A stretch of DNA of 64,000 nt from Colias croceus (taxonomy: Eukaryota; Arthropoda; Insecta; Lepidoptera; Pieridae): the NCBI RefSeq assembly GCF_905220415.1, contig NC_059549.1, positions 8,742,001-8,806,000 of the forward strand. Direction: 5' to 3'. How positions within the stretch are numbered: position 1 is the stretch's first letter; each line of letters starts with the position of its first letter. The translations under genes and the position numbers were made by a program. The notes beneath the pieces were generated by a model. That model did no database searches, was not told where the DNA came from, and saw only the letters and a list, made by a program, of their open reading frames with translations. Shown one piece after another: positions 48,138 through 58,690 of the stretch.

Positions 48138-48221
48138 GTGTGGTTGTGATGTCATGGTGGTGGACACTGGCGGTGCTGGCGCTGTCGGAGCCCGCCCGCG
48201 CCGCGCCCCGCGCGGGCATCG
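48138..48221 (+). CDS. Putative coding exon with signal peptide
   Basis: An 84-base island, GC-rich in the surrounding AT-rich DNA, with acceptor TTGTTCCAG and donor ATCG/GTGAGC (48218-48226). ATG at 48149 (G at -3) opens MSWWWTLAVLALSEPARAAP and four more codons, ending in phase 1. The W/L/A/V-rich core (residues 3-12) and the small residues of SEPARA before AAP look like a cleaved secretory signal, so the product should enter the ER as a secreted or type I membrane protein. If exon 7348-7427 is spliced on, the frame extends upstream through MHAARAPGVVV to an ATG at 7406. A second frame is also open across both exons because of the GC content. The downstream exons lie outside the window. The family cannot be named. 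Confidence 0.6.
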
Positions 48222-51200
48222 GTGAGCAATTTTACAGTAAGCATTCTGCACTATTTCTTACTCGGGACTTGACTATGTTTATCTTAACGAAGATGCCACA
48301 CGTAAGAATGCATTGATTAGCAATTATATGGTAAGCATAATATAAATTATGCTATTCTCCTTGGGATATTGTGCTAATTCTTAAACACTGCGACTGACAC
48401 AGAGAATGACCTATGTCAACATAGCTTTCTAGCAAACATGCGGCCTATGAGTTTTCATCATTCAGTAGACATTTGGCACTGTTTTTGCACCAGTACTGTT
48501 CTTTACAGTACCACTCTTTATACACAAACGTTGGCACTTCCTAAAACACTGTTTTGAGGTAGCAACGATTTGTTTAGGTACATCACTTGACACTTGGCCA
48601 TCAATAATGCTACAACTATAATTATAATTTAGAGTCATAGCTCTTTTCTACAGTATGCGTATAAAAATAATTATTGCAATATTGCTAATGGAATACTCTG
48701 AATTCTGTATAGATAAAAAATGCTATGCTTATAATTAAGCGTTAATAGGTTTACGATTCTAACGATAAAAGGCTTGTTAATTCTGCACGGTTATTTCACT
48801 AAAGCGATACAGTATAAAAACTATAATAAAACACAAAGTTGTTTATACAATTATACGATTAGAATCATATTTGAACCGGTCGTAGTAAAAGTGTTATTAA
48901 GATATTACATTCGAGAACGTATGGTCCATTGCACAGAGGTGGACATATTTCATAATTCAATGCGAGAGAGAAGTCTCGCGTAAACCAGTAGAAATTAGTT
49001 AGTGACAATTGCTTTGTCACATTGTTAAACTAATAATCTTATAGTATGGAGAAGCAATGTAGGCGTAGGTTTTGAGTCACTGTGAAGTTTGCAAAGTTTT
49101 CAATGTAGTGTATTATAGTGTGGGATTTGATCATTTAATAGTGTGGAAGTAGTAAGTCTATACGTATATTCTGATATCTCTGGGAACTATAAATATGATT
49201 TTAATTTATTAGCGGTACTTTCTTTTGTTTTAATAAACGTGTTCACAATAATGAGGCATACACACAATTAAGAGGAAAGAGAAAAGCTAATTGCACCTAC
49301 CTACACGAAAAATGTTTTAAGTAGGTAAATTGAAGAATGAAGATCCTTTAATATTTTTTCGCTAACCGCCTAAAAGCCAAGGAGATTCGTAGGCGTACAA
49401 AATACCGTAATATATCCATTATCTTTGTTCAATCACAATATATCACAGCATCTTACGCACGTACGAAATAATACGCACGTAGCATGGTAGCAAATATATC
49501 GTGATTATGATAGCCTTTAGCACTGAGCTTATGTCATGATCCTTGTCCTATATTTATATGAGACGTGAGAATTTAGCCTATTAATGTTCCTTATATTGGA
49601 AGGATTAAAAACAAAAGAGATTAAGATGGTTTTAGGCACACGGAAAGGTCTGTCGAATTAAAAAAGAAATCATTGCCTTCTTTTTGTTAATAAAAATTTT
49701 TTTCTTTGTCACGTACATTTTATTTCAATACATATTACTCGTTTGTTTCAAATGTGTCGTTTTGCTTTGGAGATTTTATTTGACTGTAAAATCTTTTATT
49801 TTCGTTTGAGCTTTATATAGGTATTTTGCCCGATTTTATAGTTCGGGTCTTTGATGTTTACGTTTTTAAAGGCATGTTTGTCAATATTTTGGTACAATTT
49901 AAAATGTAATAGGAATAACCAAATACGATAACTTAATTATATCTTTTTACTTTTTTACTTATACTTCTTGACGAAGTAGGTAAGTACTTTGTTATTTCCT
50001 ATACCCATTATGTAAAATTTTAGGTCATATGACCCAATGATGAAAAGAAAAACTAAATAGTCTAATATAAAAGCATCGGTAGTTGGTACCACGAATGCAA
50101 AATTGCAAAATAATAATCCATTTGTCTATACTTCAAACTTAAAAATCACATACACAAGTAGCACTTCATATATTCTCACATATAATATATAGTTGACCCA
50201 AATGACGTACAAAGTTGTTCATCTGCCACTGGAAAGCCACACGTGTTAGCAGTAATGATCTCGGATCTAGACGTATATCAGCCTGTAGATCGTATAGATC
50301 GTATAGATCTGCGCGACCACTTAGCGTCCATTACAGAAAGAATTACGATATGTCTCTATTTTGTTGAAAGGTGAGGGCGGGGTTCGAAATATGATTATGT
50401 TTTTAGGATTGATTGAGCTCTTTATGTAGGTTAACTTTCTTTTGGGAAATCCTATGTGTGTAGAATTGAGACTCAATTGTATAATGTATATGTACTTCAT
50501 AGTGTATTAAGAGAATATGAAGTAGAATTATGTTGATATGTAAAATAGCGATTATATGATAACTATGTCAAACAATGAATGATAATTAAAAAAAATGGTA
50601 ATTTTCTTCAATTCTCTTAGACTATAATAATAAACCAAGCTATAATAAGGTTGATTAACTTGAAGTGTTGAGGGTAGGGCTTTTATTTAGCTATAAAGTG
50701 TAAGTCAACTTTATTCACGTAAAGGATTGAATCGTAAACGCAACCAATGTAGAGACATCTGTGGCCGTATACATTTTAATTAAATCGGGTATATTTATGC
50801 GGCTTTTGATATAAAAAATCAAATATAAAGTGTGTGCAATTGTGAGGAGCATTTTCATTTCATTTCAATATCAAACTGATAAATATATTCAATAATTGGT
50901 TTGTAGAATGGTTTCGGAGGGTAAATATTTACTTTGGGTGGGAATAGTCTGGATAAAAATGGTTTTGGTGAGCTCGGGAAACATGTAAAACCTTATCTAT
51001 ATGTATATCAGGATCTAAAAGGGGCCTATTTAAACAAAATGTTCTATCAAAATTTATTTTGAAACTTGTGAAAAATCTAAAATAAAGCTATACAAAAATA
51101 TGCGTTTATTTATATTTGATGATTTTTCTTATTAACTAGTAGAAGGTTTATTTAGAAAGCATGCTTTGTAATGTGGAAAATACAACGGAAAAGTTCAAAG

Positions 51201-51722
51201 TCATAGGCAGAACTGCCTCTACACACAATAAACTCATATTATAGGCAACAAAGTAGGTCAGACGATCCGTTACAATCAAAACTGTTCAGTCAATTAAACT
51301 GCCTTATAAATAAATCAGCCTTACATACACTAACATAACATCCAAGTATCGGCTATTTATATCCAGTTCCCGGTAGTTTATTCAACCGGATAAGATGACA
51401 CGTTATTATGTAAGCATAGAAGGAGATTGTATAGGGATCGAGAGCGGAAACTTCTAACGAGAGAATAACAAACTTCACGACGATGTAGGAAAATAACTTG
51501 CGGAAATAGAACAACATTTTTAATGCTATCGCAAATCTTGGGTGTGTTTATTTAAAGAGAAAATATGGAAATAGTGGAAATATTTAACTGAAAATAGGTT
51601 GCCACAATACAGGTGTTTTAACTTTTTGATGTGTTTCGTTAATTTTGTTGAGTATTGTGCCCCATATATTTGCTTTGCAAAACATTTGAATGCTTCATTA
51701 AACTTTATGTACATACTGTTAT
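48222..51722. other. Putative intron following signal-peptide exon
   Basis: Starts with GTGAGC and continues as AT-rich DNA. It includes a triplicated 10-mer (GATCGTATAG-type) near 50286-50310 and a CACGTG E-box near 50242. No further exon recognised; the plus frame at 48774-48983 lacks splice support. Confidence 0.4.
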
Positions 51723-51730
51723 ATTCTGAC

Positions 51731-51784
51731 ATCATCATCAGCCCATTACGTTCCCACTGCTGGGACACGGGCCTCCCATATCCC
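51731..51784 (-). repeat. 5'-truncated LINE/SINE tail
   Basis: The plus strand reads (ATC)n, then AGCCCATTACGTTCCCACTG, CTGGGACACGGGCCTCC. This matches the tail of the SINE at 39874-40186. Only about the last 50 bases of the source element are present, typical of 5' truncation during target-primed reverse transcription. Confidence 0.8.
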
Positions 51785-51824
51785 ATGTCAGAATGGCAGG
51801 CTTCCTGATTGCCATTCTAACATG
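51784..51824. repeat. 15-bp inverted repeat beside the LINE tail
   Basis: CATGTCAGAATGGCA (51784-51798) pairs with TGCCATTCTAACATG (51810-51824) with one mismatch and an 11-nt loop. ATTCTGACAT at 51723-51732, on the other side of the (ATC)n tail, is also complementary to ATGTCAGAAT (51785-51794), so the truncated tail sits between inverted rather than direct copies. Confidence 0.65.
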
Positions 51825-52425
51825 TAGCTTTTAAAATTGACATTTATTTGTATAATATTACCTTTCATTAATCACCACGTTTGTTTAAATATATTGCACT
51901 TCAAAAATGAAAAACGACAAGCCAAGATATTAAGTTTCATCGCTAAGTACCTTTCTTTCATTACAAAAGTGCGTGAATATTAAAAAGGTTCAGTCATGCA
52001 TAATTTATGATACACGAACTTTACCGTACAGTTTTTCTCGTACTAATATGTGCGTATAGTTGTGTGTATACTTTTACTTTTTCACTCAAGGTCATGAAAG
52101 TGAATTTATCAACCTATATGTGTCTAAAGCTAGTGGAAAGTAAAACGGTTTCACTTTCCTACAAATTACAGATCACGCCATTTGTGTATATGATTGGCCC
52201 TTCGTGGAGTTATGATTTACAACTGTTTGAGCCATTTGGTTTGAATGTTTGTTAGAGTATTGTTGTACACGTAGTTATAGCTAAGTTATATCTGCTTCTT
52301 GGATATAACCACAATTCATGCGAATAAATACTATGAATTCGCTCCGAGTTCTTTATTAAATGATCTGTATACTTTATATAAAGAATTCAGACGTAGGTAT
52401 ATTTATATATTCGTATATTTTTATA
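51825..52425. other. Intronic DNA, nothing recognised
   Basis: AT-rich. Plus frames at 52007-52255 and 52299-52487 are chance frames, the second running into the SINE fragment. Confidence 0.45.
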
Positions 52426-52426
52426 T

Positions 52427-52490
52427 CGGGTTCGAGTCCCGCCTCGTGATCGAATTTTTTCTATTCTTTATAAATTTATATTTATAAAGC
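52427..52490 (+). repeat. tRNA-like SINE fragment (B box and tail)
   Basis: GGGTTCGAGTCCCGCCTCGT (52429-52448) is a polymerase III B box / T-arm sequence followed by GATCGAATTTTTTCTATTCT, a T-rich tail. The A box and tRNA 5' half are absent, so this is a 5'-truncated SINE remnant, not a tRNA gene. Confidence 0.6.
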
Positions 52491-52509
52491 ATTTGAATGC
52501 CATAAAACC

Positions 52510-53800
52510 AAAAATAGTTTGGAAAATCCAAAAGTGCACGCCTCATAATCTCATCCTTTACAATAAAATTGATTATTTATAAAGAGTACGTGACTATAAA
52601 TATAAAAATGAAATAAAATAAAACATTTGGAAAAGTAAAGAAAGCGGTACCGTAATAATTGAGCTATTTTTCTTGTGGCCCCACCTAGATGTGAAACTGC
52701 GCAGGTTTAAGGGACTGACTACCAACTTATTTTTTTAAACCTTGGCTTATAGTATAAAGAATCGAGTTTATAATGGTGAATTTTGAGTACACTATAAAAA
52801 AAAAAGTCGATATTTTTTTTGTTTATTTAATAACAATTAAACCACATCGAATCAGACCCTGAAAAATGAAAGGGTTCTATTCCTGAGCATACTCAAGCGT
52901 AAGAGAAAAAAAAAGACTCGATTAGTAAAGTATTTCGGTCGCTATCGTGTTAACAAGAAAAAGGATCCGCACATACAGACACACGGACGTCCAAGACAGA
53001 ACTTTTTTAAACTGTTTTTTATCTAGTTTAAATAACAAAAATGACATCAAAAATATCATGAACGTTAAAAATAGTGTTTTTTCTTAATATGTGTGTGTAT
53101 GTATTATCTTACAAGTGCAATGTATGATACATAAAGACATTTTAAGTTTGAAAAATCAGATGTTTTGCGCGAAGTGACAGTAGTACCCACCTCAACGCTT
53201 CGCTTATGAGGCGTGCAATATAAATTTCGTATATTAATTAAACTGGTTAAAAAACAGTTTAAAAAAGTTCTGTCTTGGACGTCCGTGTCTGTATGTGCGG
53301 AGGATTTTCTTGTTAACACTGAAATACTTTACTAATCGAGTCTTTTTTTTCTCTTACGCTTGAGTATGCTCAGGAATAGAACCCTTTCATTTTTCAGGGT
53401 CTGATTCGATGTGGTTTAATTGTTATTAAATAAACAAAAAAAAAATATCGACTGTTCTCCATAATTTTAGTATATCTATATAATATGTTCTTTATTTTAT
53501 TTTTATTTTTTTTATATTTATAGTGTACTCAAAATTCACCATTATAAACGATTCTTTATACTATAAGCCAAGGTTTAAAAAAATAAGTTGGTAGTCAGTC
53601 CCTTAAACCTGCGCAGTTTCACATCTAGGTGGGGCCACAAGAAAAATAGCTCAATTATTACGGTACCGCTTTCTTTACTTTTCCAACTGTTTTATTTTAT
53701 TTCTTTTTTATATTTATAGTGTACTCTTTATAAATAATCAATTTTATTGTAAAGGATGAGATTATGAGGCGTGCACTTTTGGATTTTTCAACCTATTTTT
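52510..53800. mobile_element. Long foldback element, 1.3 kb
   Basis: The left arm (52510-53029) and the right arm (53240-53800) are reverse complements almost throughout. Matching blocks include CCAAAAGTGCACGCCTCATA, GTGGCCCCACCTAGATGTGA, GGACTGACTACCAACTTATT, CATCGAATCAGACCCTGAAA, GGGTTCTATTCCTGAGCATA and GGACGTCCAAGACAGAACTT. The right arm carries about 50 extra bases near 53455-53505 and other small indels. The 210-base centre holds another copy of the terminal TTATGAGGCGTGCA (53204-53217), 558 bases from the one at 53762. No coding capacity: the minus frame at 53104-53319 lies in the centre and arm. Superfamily unknown; target duplication not evident. Confidence 0.8.
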
Positions 53801-54293
53801 ATTAATATCTTTTATAAAATGAAAAGTAAGAATAAAATTCTAAAATGATAATATTACAGTGGTGCACCATATACTCGAATATTTCGTTGTAAATAAAAAG
53901 GTCCTTCGACCAAAGGAGTTGTGTATATTTGACAAAACATATTTAAGAAAAGATATATTGATATTTTAAGATTACTTGCAACATACAATAAACAAGCTAA
54001 AAAAGCTTTCATTGCATTACACATTTCGCATCAATGTAAATGAATTTAAATAGATTTTTTTCTTAATTTTCTTATCTTAACATCACATTATCCAGTCTTT
54101 ATGCTCACACATTCATTTTAACGACCTATAACCGGCAAAACGGCAAGATTTTACGATCAATAAAATTTTGTAGCAAGTGGGACGCAACATAAACTTTAAA
54201 AAAATATGCAATTTTAATTCCATTTTAAAATGCACGCTTTAACGGTTCTTTTCGCACGTTATGTAAAGTGATGCATATGTTACGATTTTTTAC
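53801..54293. other. Intronic DNA, nothing recognised
   Basis: AT-rich filler. The minus frame at 54225-54461 overlaps the following repeat. Confidence 0.45.
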
Positions 54294-54440
54294 ACGCTTT
54301 ATATTAGCTTCACCTGTATGTTTGTATGTTTGTAACCGACTTCTTTGGGCGCGATTTTGACCCACTTTAAACGGCCAGATTTCGTTCAAACTTTGTAGAT
54401 TTATTGAGGACCGATGGCAATACACTAATTTGATAAAATT
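54294..54440 (+). repeat. Interspersed repeat, family F copy 1
   Basis: CGCTTTATATTAGCTTCACC, TGTATGTTTGTATGTTTGTA, ACCGACTTCTTTGGGCGCGA, CCCACTTTAAACGGCCAGAT, TTCGTTCAAACTTTGTAGAT, TTATTGAGGACCGATGGCAA, TACACTAATTT. The same block order, more diverged, recurs at 58530-58690. Non-coding dispersed repeat, probably retrotransposon 3' sequence. Confidence 0.7.
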
Positions 54441-56510
54441 ATTCCATTTTTCAATTTGCAAAAAGCGTGTTTTTTAGTTTTTTTAAACTATTATTATTTA
54501 ATTAGGTAGATGCACTACGGTTCAATGGATAGGAACATGTTGGAATCAATCAATAGAAAAATATAAAAAAAAACGTTTTATAAATAAATCATAGAAACGA
54601 TTTATATAACATTTTATATTTATCTCCATAATGCTTTCTGCTTTCCTTCTTATCTAAATGTTATTTGTTGTACATTATTTTTTGACATGACAAAATCATT
54701 AATTAAAAAAGAGGTAGTTGAACAAATGAAGCATTTCTCAGTTAGTCGGTAGGTATTATATTATCATCTATTATTTATTTAATAATTTCTACTAACAACA
54801 AAGTATTTCAATAACAACTCAATACTTAATTAACATACACAAGTGTAATAATTATAGTATTTGGGAATCATTTTTCACGTTGTAGTGAAAGCGGAAAATA
54901 ATTTGAATGCTGATTGCCGGTTCGGTTGCCTGTTATTGTTCTTTTATGTAAACTGTTGTCTTGTGACGATCGTTACATTTTATTACCATATCGTGATTTT
55001 TGAATGTACCAGCAATTCTCCCATTTATGTATGTAAAGTTTGTGTGGCCAATGGCCATGTGACATGGATTTTTCTGTTTTAGAGCTTATTGATTGTGCGA
55101 GAGGGGTGTAGTTAATAGTAAAGCAATATTAGGAATTATTAGTATAGATTATGTAGTAAAAAATCTCCTGATTCCGTGGATTTTTTATAAACTTTTACAA
55201 GAACTTACAACCTGAAAAATTGTTGAATTATGATTTATGAGCTACTCGACTGTGTACAAATGCGAATGTACTCTTTTGATGAAGGAAATCAATTGTTTGA
55301 GGCGTTTTACATAAGTGAGAAGAAGAGTTGTATAATGTATTATTGTAACTTTAAGTATTCGGTAGCTGTAAAACGAATGCGTTATTATTCGTCGTGGTTG
55401 GTTTAATAAAATAAGATTTTATTGTACCTATATATTTCATTTATTTAAAGGAATTAGTTAGGTTGTATTCGTCATTAGTTACGTAGGTATATTTGATATG
55501 CGCTAATAAAAAATTATTAAACTTATTTGTTTCAATTGTATTAGTAATTATAGACACAACAAAATAATATCTATTTCACGTCAGCACAGAACATGACTTG
55601 CGTGTTCGTTACATCTTAGCCTAATTGAGTACAGAAAAGCATTATTATCCCAGCAAAGCAAATAATTAGCGCTTAAGATATTCATTTGTACTGAACGTGT
55701 AAATATATTTGCAATGTGGAGTTATATGCGAAGTTTTGGGGTTAAGTGGCTGGCGACATGTCCAGTGTTTGTGTCGTTTTAGTTTGTAGTGAAAACGCGG
55801 GATTATCTCGCGGGTAAATATTTAAAAGCAGCCATTTTCAACTTCATTAGCGACAGCATTTTTTAACAAAGTTATACATTTGTAGGAACTAGCCACCTGA
55901 AATTATACACTAAAACTCCTCACTTTAGGTATGTATTTACTGAAACTATGAACTCTGTTGCAAGTTGAATCCAAATATTGATGTTTAATGTTGAACCGCT
56001 TTTACGTGATTGCGATAAACATGAATGTCTAGTATTTGGATATTTGAACGATAGCTATAAACTGTACTACTTGGGAGATAGGTAGGTTTAGGTCTTTCTT
56101 TCACTAGCACAGGTTTGAACTTTATTATATAATAAAGAAAGTTCACTGACAAAAGCAAAATTACATTGGAAAGTATATCGTATCTAAATACCTACATTTC
56201 TTCAAAATTTATTTTATAATTTATATACTGGAGTCATATTTAATAGATTGCCGTAATATAATCAGTTGTATGAATGCCTAAATAAACAGTAGAGTGATCT
56301 ATGCTCAATTAAGTTTAAAACTACATAATAATAACATTACAATTAAAAACATGTTTTCTCTTCAACATTTCAAGTAATTTCCAACGTTTGTAGTAGGTAC
56401 GTTGGGCGTAATTGTGGAATTTCCTCGCAGTACAAACAGTTTCACTGAAGAAAGTCAACGTCAACAAGGTATGATGGACAGACTGAGTTGATGCGTGTTT
56501 GATGGGCGCT
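54441..56510. other. Intronic DNA, nothing recognised
   Basis: AT-rich. The plus frame at 54861-55082 has hydrophobic, low-complexity content typical of AT-rich chance frames. The minus frame at 56321-56527 overlaps the MITE. Confidence 0.45.
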
Positions 56511-56672
56511 ATGGGCCCTCTACACAATGGTCAGTGTTGGCCCAACAAAAAGATCGTCGATGCTTGCCGCCATTACGGAGATTATGAAAATACATCTACA
56601 ATAACAGCCGATCATAGACATTTTGTGATTGCCTCTACTCGTCCAACGCTGCCCATTGTGTAGAGGGCCCAT
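56511..56672. mobile_element. MITE, 162 bp, ends GGGCCCTCTACACAATGG
   Basis: ATGGGCCCTCTACACAATGG (56511-56530) is the exact complement of CCATTGTGTAGAGGGCCCAT (56653-56672). The match continues inward with mismatches (TCAGTGTTGG against GCAGCGTTGG), giving inverted repeats of about 30 bases. The interior is about 100 bases with no frame. Flanks CTA and TTA allow, but do not prove, a degraded 3-bp target such as PIF/Harbinger elements make. Confidence 0.8.
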
Positions 56673-58529
56673 TAGCTGCACCTTATTATGACAATATGTT
56701 ATTTGTTATTGTGTACTACAAGTCCACAAGTATATTATGTATGTACACAGTACATATAAGAAGCAGCTTTGATGTTTACAGAACGTTAACTTTTCACTTC
56801 AATAGATTGATTTTGAAGAGAAAATCGTAAGGAAACTAATTTTGGTAGAGGAAAATTTAATCAAGGTTATCATTATTATTTGTCATTGTTGCGGTATAAA
56901 ATAGGATTTATATAGTTGTGAGTGTTATGTTTATACTTAGGTATGTTTGTTTATTAGATTCTAACTGCTGAGTTTTTCTTTATCTTATTAACAAGTACGA
57001 GAACAACGATAAATTTTAATTAATTTATTATATATTGTTGATTCAAAAGCGCTAACTAAGTCAATAAATAAATCCTTGAGCACGTTGACATGTATTTACC
57101 TATTAATTAATAATATTAATATGTATAGAAATATAATAAACTAAATAAAATGTTAAATGTTATTTGTATTTTTATTTATCAAAACCAACAAAATATTACT
57201 TTAGCAGTCCATGTAAATTCGCCAGGTCAGAAGCTGTCGGGCGGCTGTTGTATCGTTTATTACCTACACGATCAAAAATCGATGACCTATTTTCAATTCT
57301 CCATGAATCTATTATGGAGAGAATAAATTACATAATATATTCTTAGTATGTAACCTCACACTTTTACATTAAATTCTCTATCTTTCGTTTTATTTGTTGT
57401 TGCCTACATTTCGTCGTGATATTATGTTATAAATATTTAATTAAACTCACAGTAATTAATATATTTCATATAGTTATCTATATAAAAAGTTAAACGTTTT
57501 CTGCTCTACGGCTGTTTCCTTTTATCTTCGCGTGACAATTACCTCGCTATTCGAACAAACAAAAACAGTAAATCTATAAGTAATTACATTTCTTCTAACA
57601 AATTATACAATTAATGTGCTAAAATTACACATTTGTAGAAACACGTAGGCGTGTTTGATTGAGATTCTCGAAGACTCCAAGTGTGTCAAAGAAATTTTGA
57701 AATTAAATAAGTTTTCTCGTCATGAATCTTAATTAATAAATTAATTACTTTTATGATAGAATCAGTTAATTAGTCTGGTACTCAATTATGGTATAATGGA
57801 ATCCATAAATTTGCGAAATATCTGGCACTGTCCAGAATGTTATTATTTTATGTATATCAAAAACGAATTGTGATTTCTCACATACTACGTTGATATAAAA
57901 TGAACTTATTGTTGCTACCGTATCATAAAATACATATTTAACGAATGTTTGCTTTTACGTGTAATTACGTGTATATAAAGATGAGAGAAGTTAGAGTTAG
58001 AAGATCCTAGTTTTAAATAAAATCTATTACTTCTATACAAATATGCGGGAACAATAAAGCACATATTTGTGTCATTTGTGTGTGTAATTAAATATATCAT
58101 CAGAAAAACGTATAAAAAGAATTATAAGTTACTCAGGAAACCCTTAAGTTGAAAGATGAAATGCCCCTCGGGAAATTAATGGTCTACAAGAGTAAGTTGG
58201 GTTAGGAACATAATTCAAAAAAACGGCATGATGGATTTTCATACATTTTAGTTGTTGGATTTGTCTCAATTATTACAAAAAGATTTAAATTCATACAAAT
58301 AAAAAACGCGTTATTCCTTCCTTTCTGAACTATTCTTCTTTCCGAATCGCCTCAGTTGTGAAGTAACACCTTATTGAACTGTATGCGCTATTGTTTTAGA
58401 ATAATTGGCCTATTAATATATTCGACACATAGAATTGAGAATGCATCGCACGAACGCAGCAGGAAATGTGCATACTATTCCCATAGGAACCTAGGTTTTA
58501 ATTAATCAACAATGTCGTTATATGTGAAT
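56673..58529. other. Intronic DNA, nothing recognised
   Basis: AT-rich sequence without element ends, RNA genes or supported coding frames. Confidence 0.5.
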
Positions 58530-58690
58530 AAGGCTTTTAACACACTATATTATACACATTAGCACCTCCTGTTTGTTTGTAAGTTTGATTGTAACTGACT
58601 TCTATCTCGATTTCTTCACCACTAGACGGACAGATTTAATTCAAATTTTGTTCATTTATCGGTGACAATACAATAATTTCAGGACTGTAT
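58530..58690 (+). repeat. Interspersed repeat, family F copy 2
   Basis: GGCTTTTAACACACTATATT, AGCACCTCCTGTTTGTTTGT, AAGTTTGATTGTAACTGACT, TCTATCTCGATTTCTTCACC, ACTAGACGGACAGATTTAAT, TCAAATTTTGTTCATTTATC, GGTGACAATACAATAATTT. Same order as copy 1 at 54294, more decayed. Confidence 0.65.

Noticed and set aside
48060..48251. Minus-strand 63-codon ORF over the signal-peptide exon
   Set aside because: Shadow of the GC-rich plus-strand exon; splice signals exist only on the plus strand.
52427..52455. Possible tRNA gene from the GGGTTCGAGTCCCG motif
   Set aside because: Only the T-arm/B box is present; no acceptor stem, D-arm or anticodon arm upstream, so a SINE fragment is the better call.
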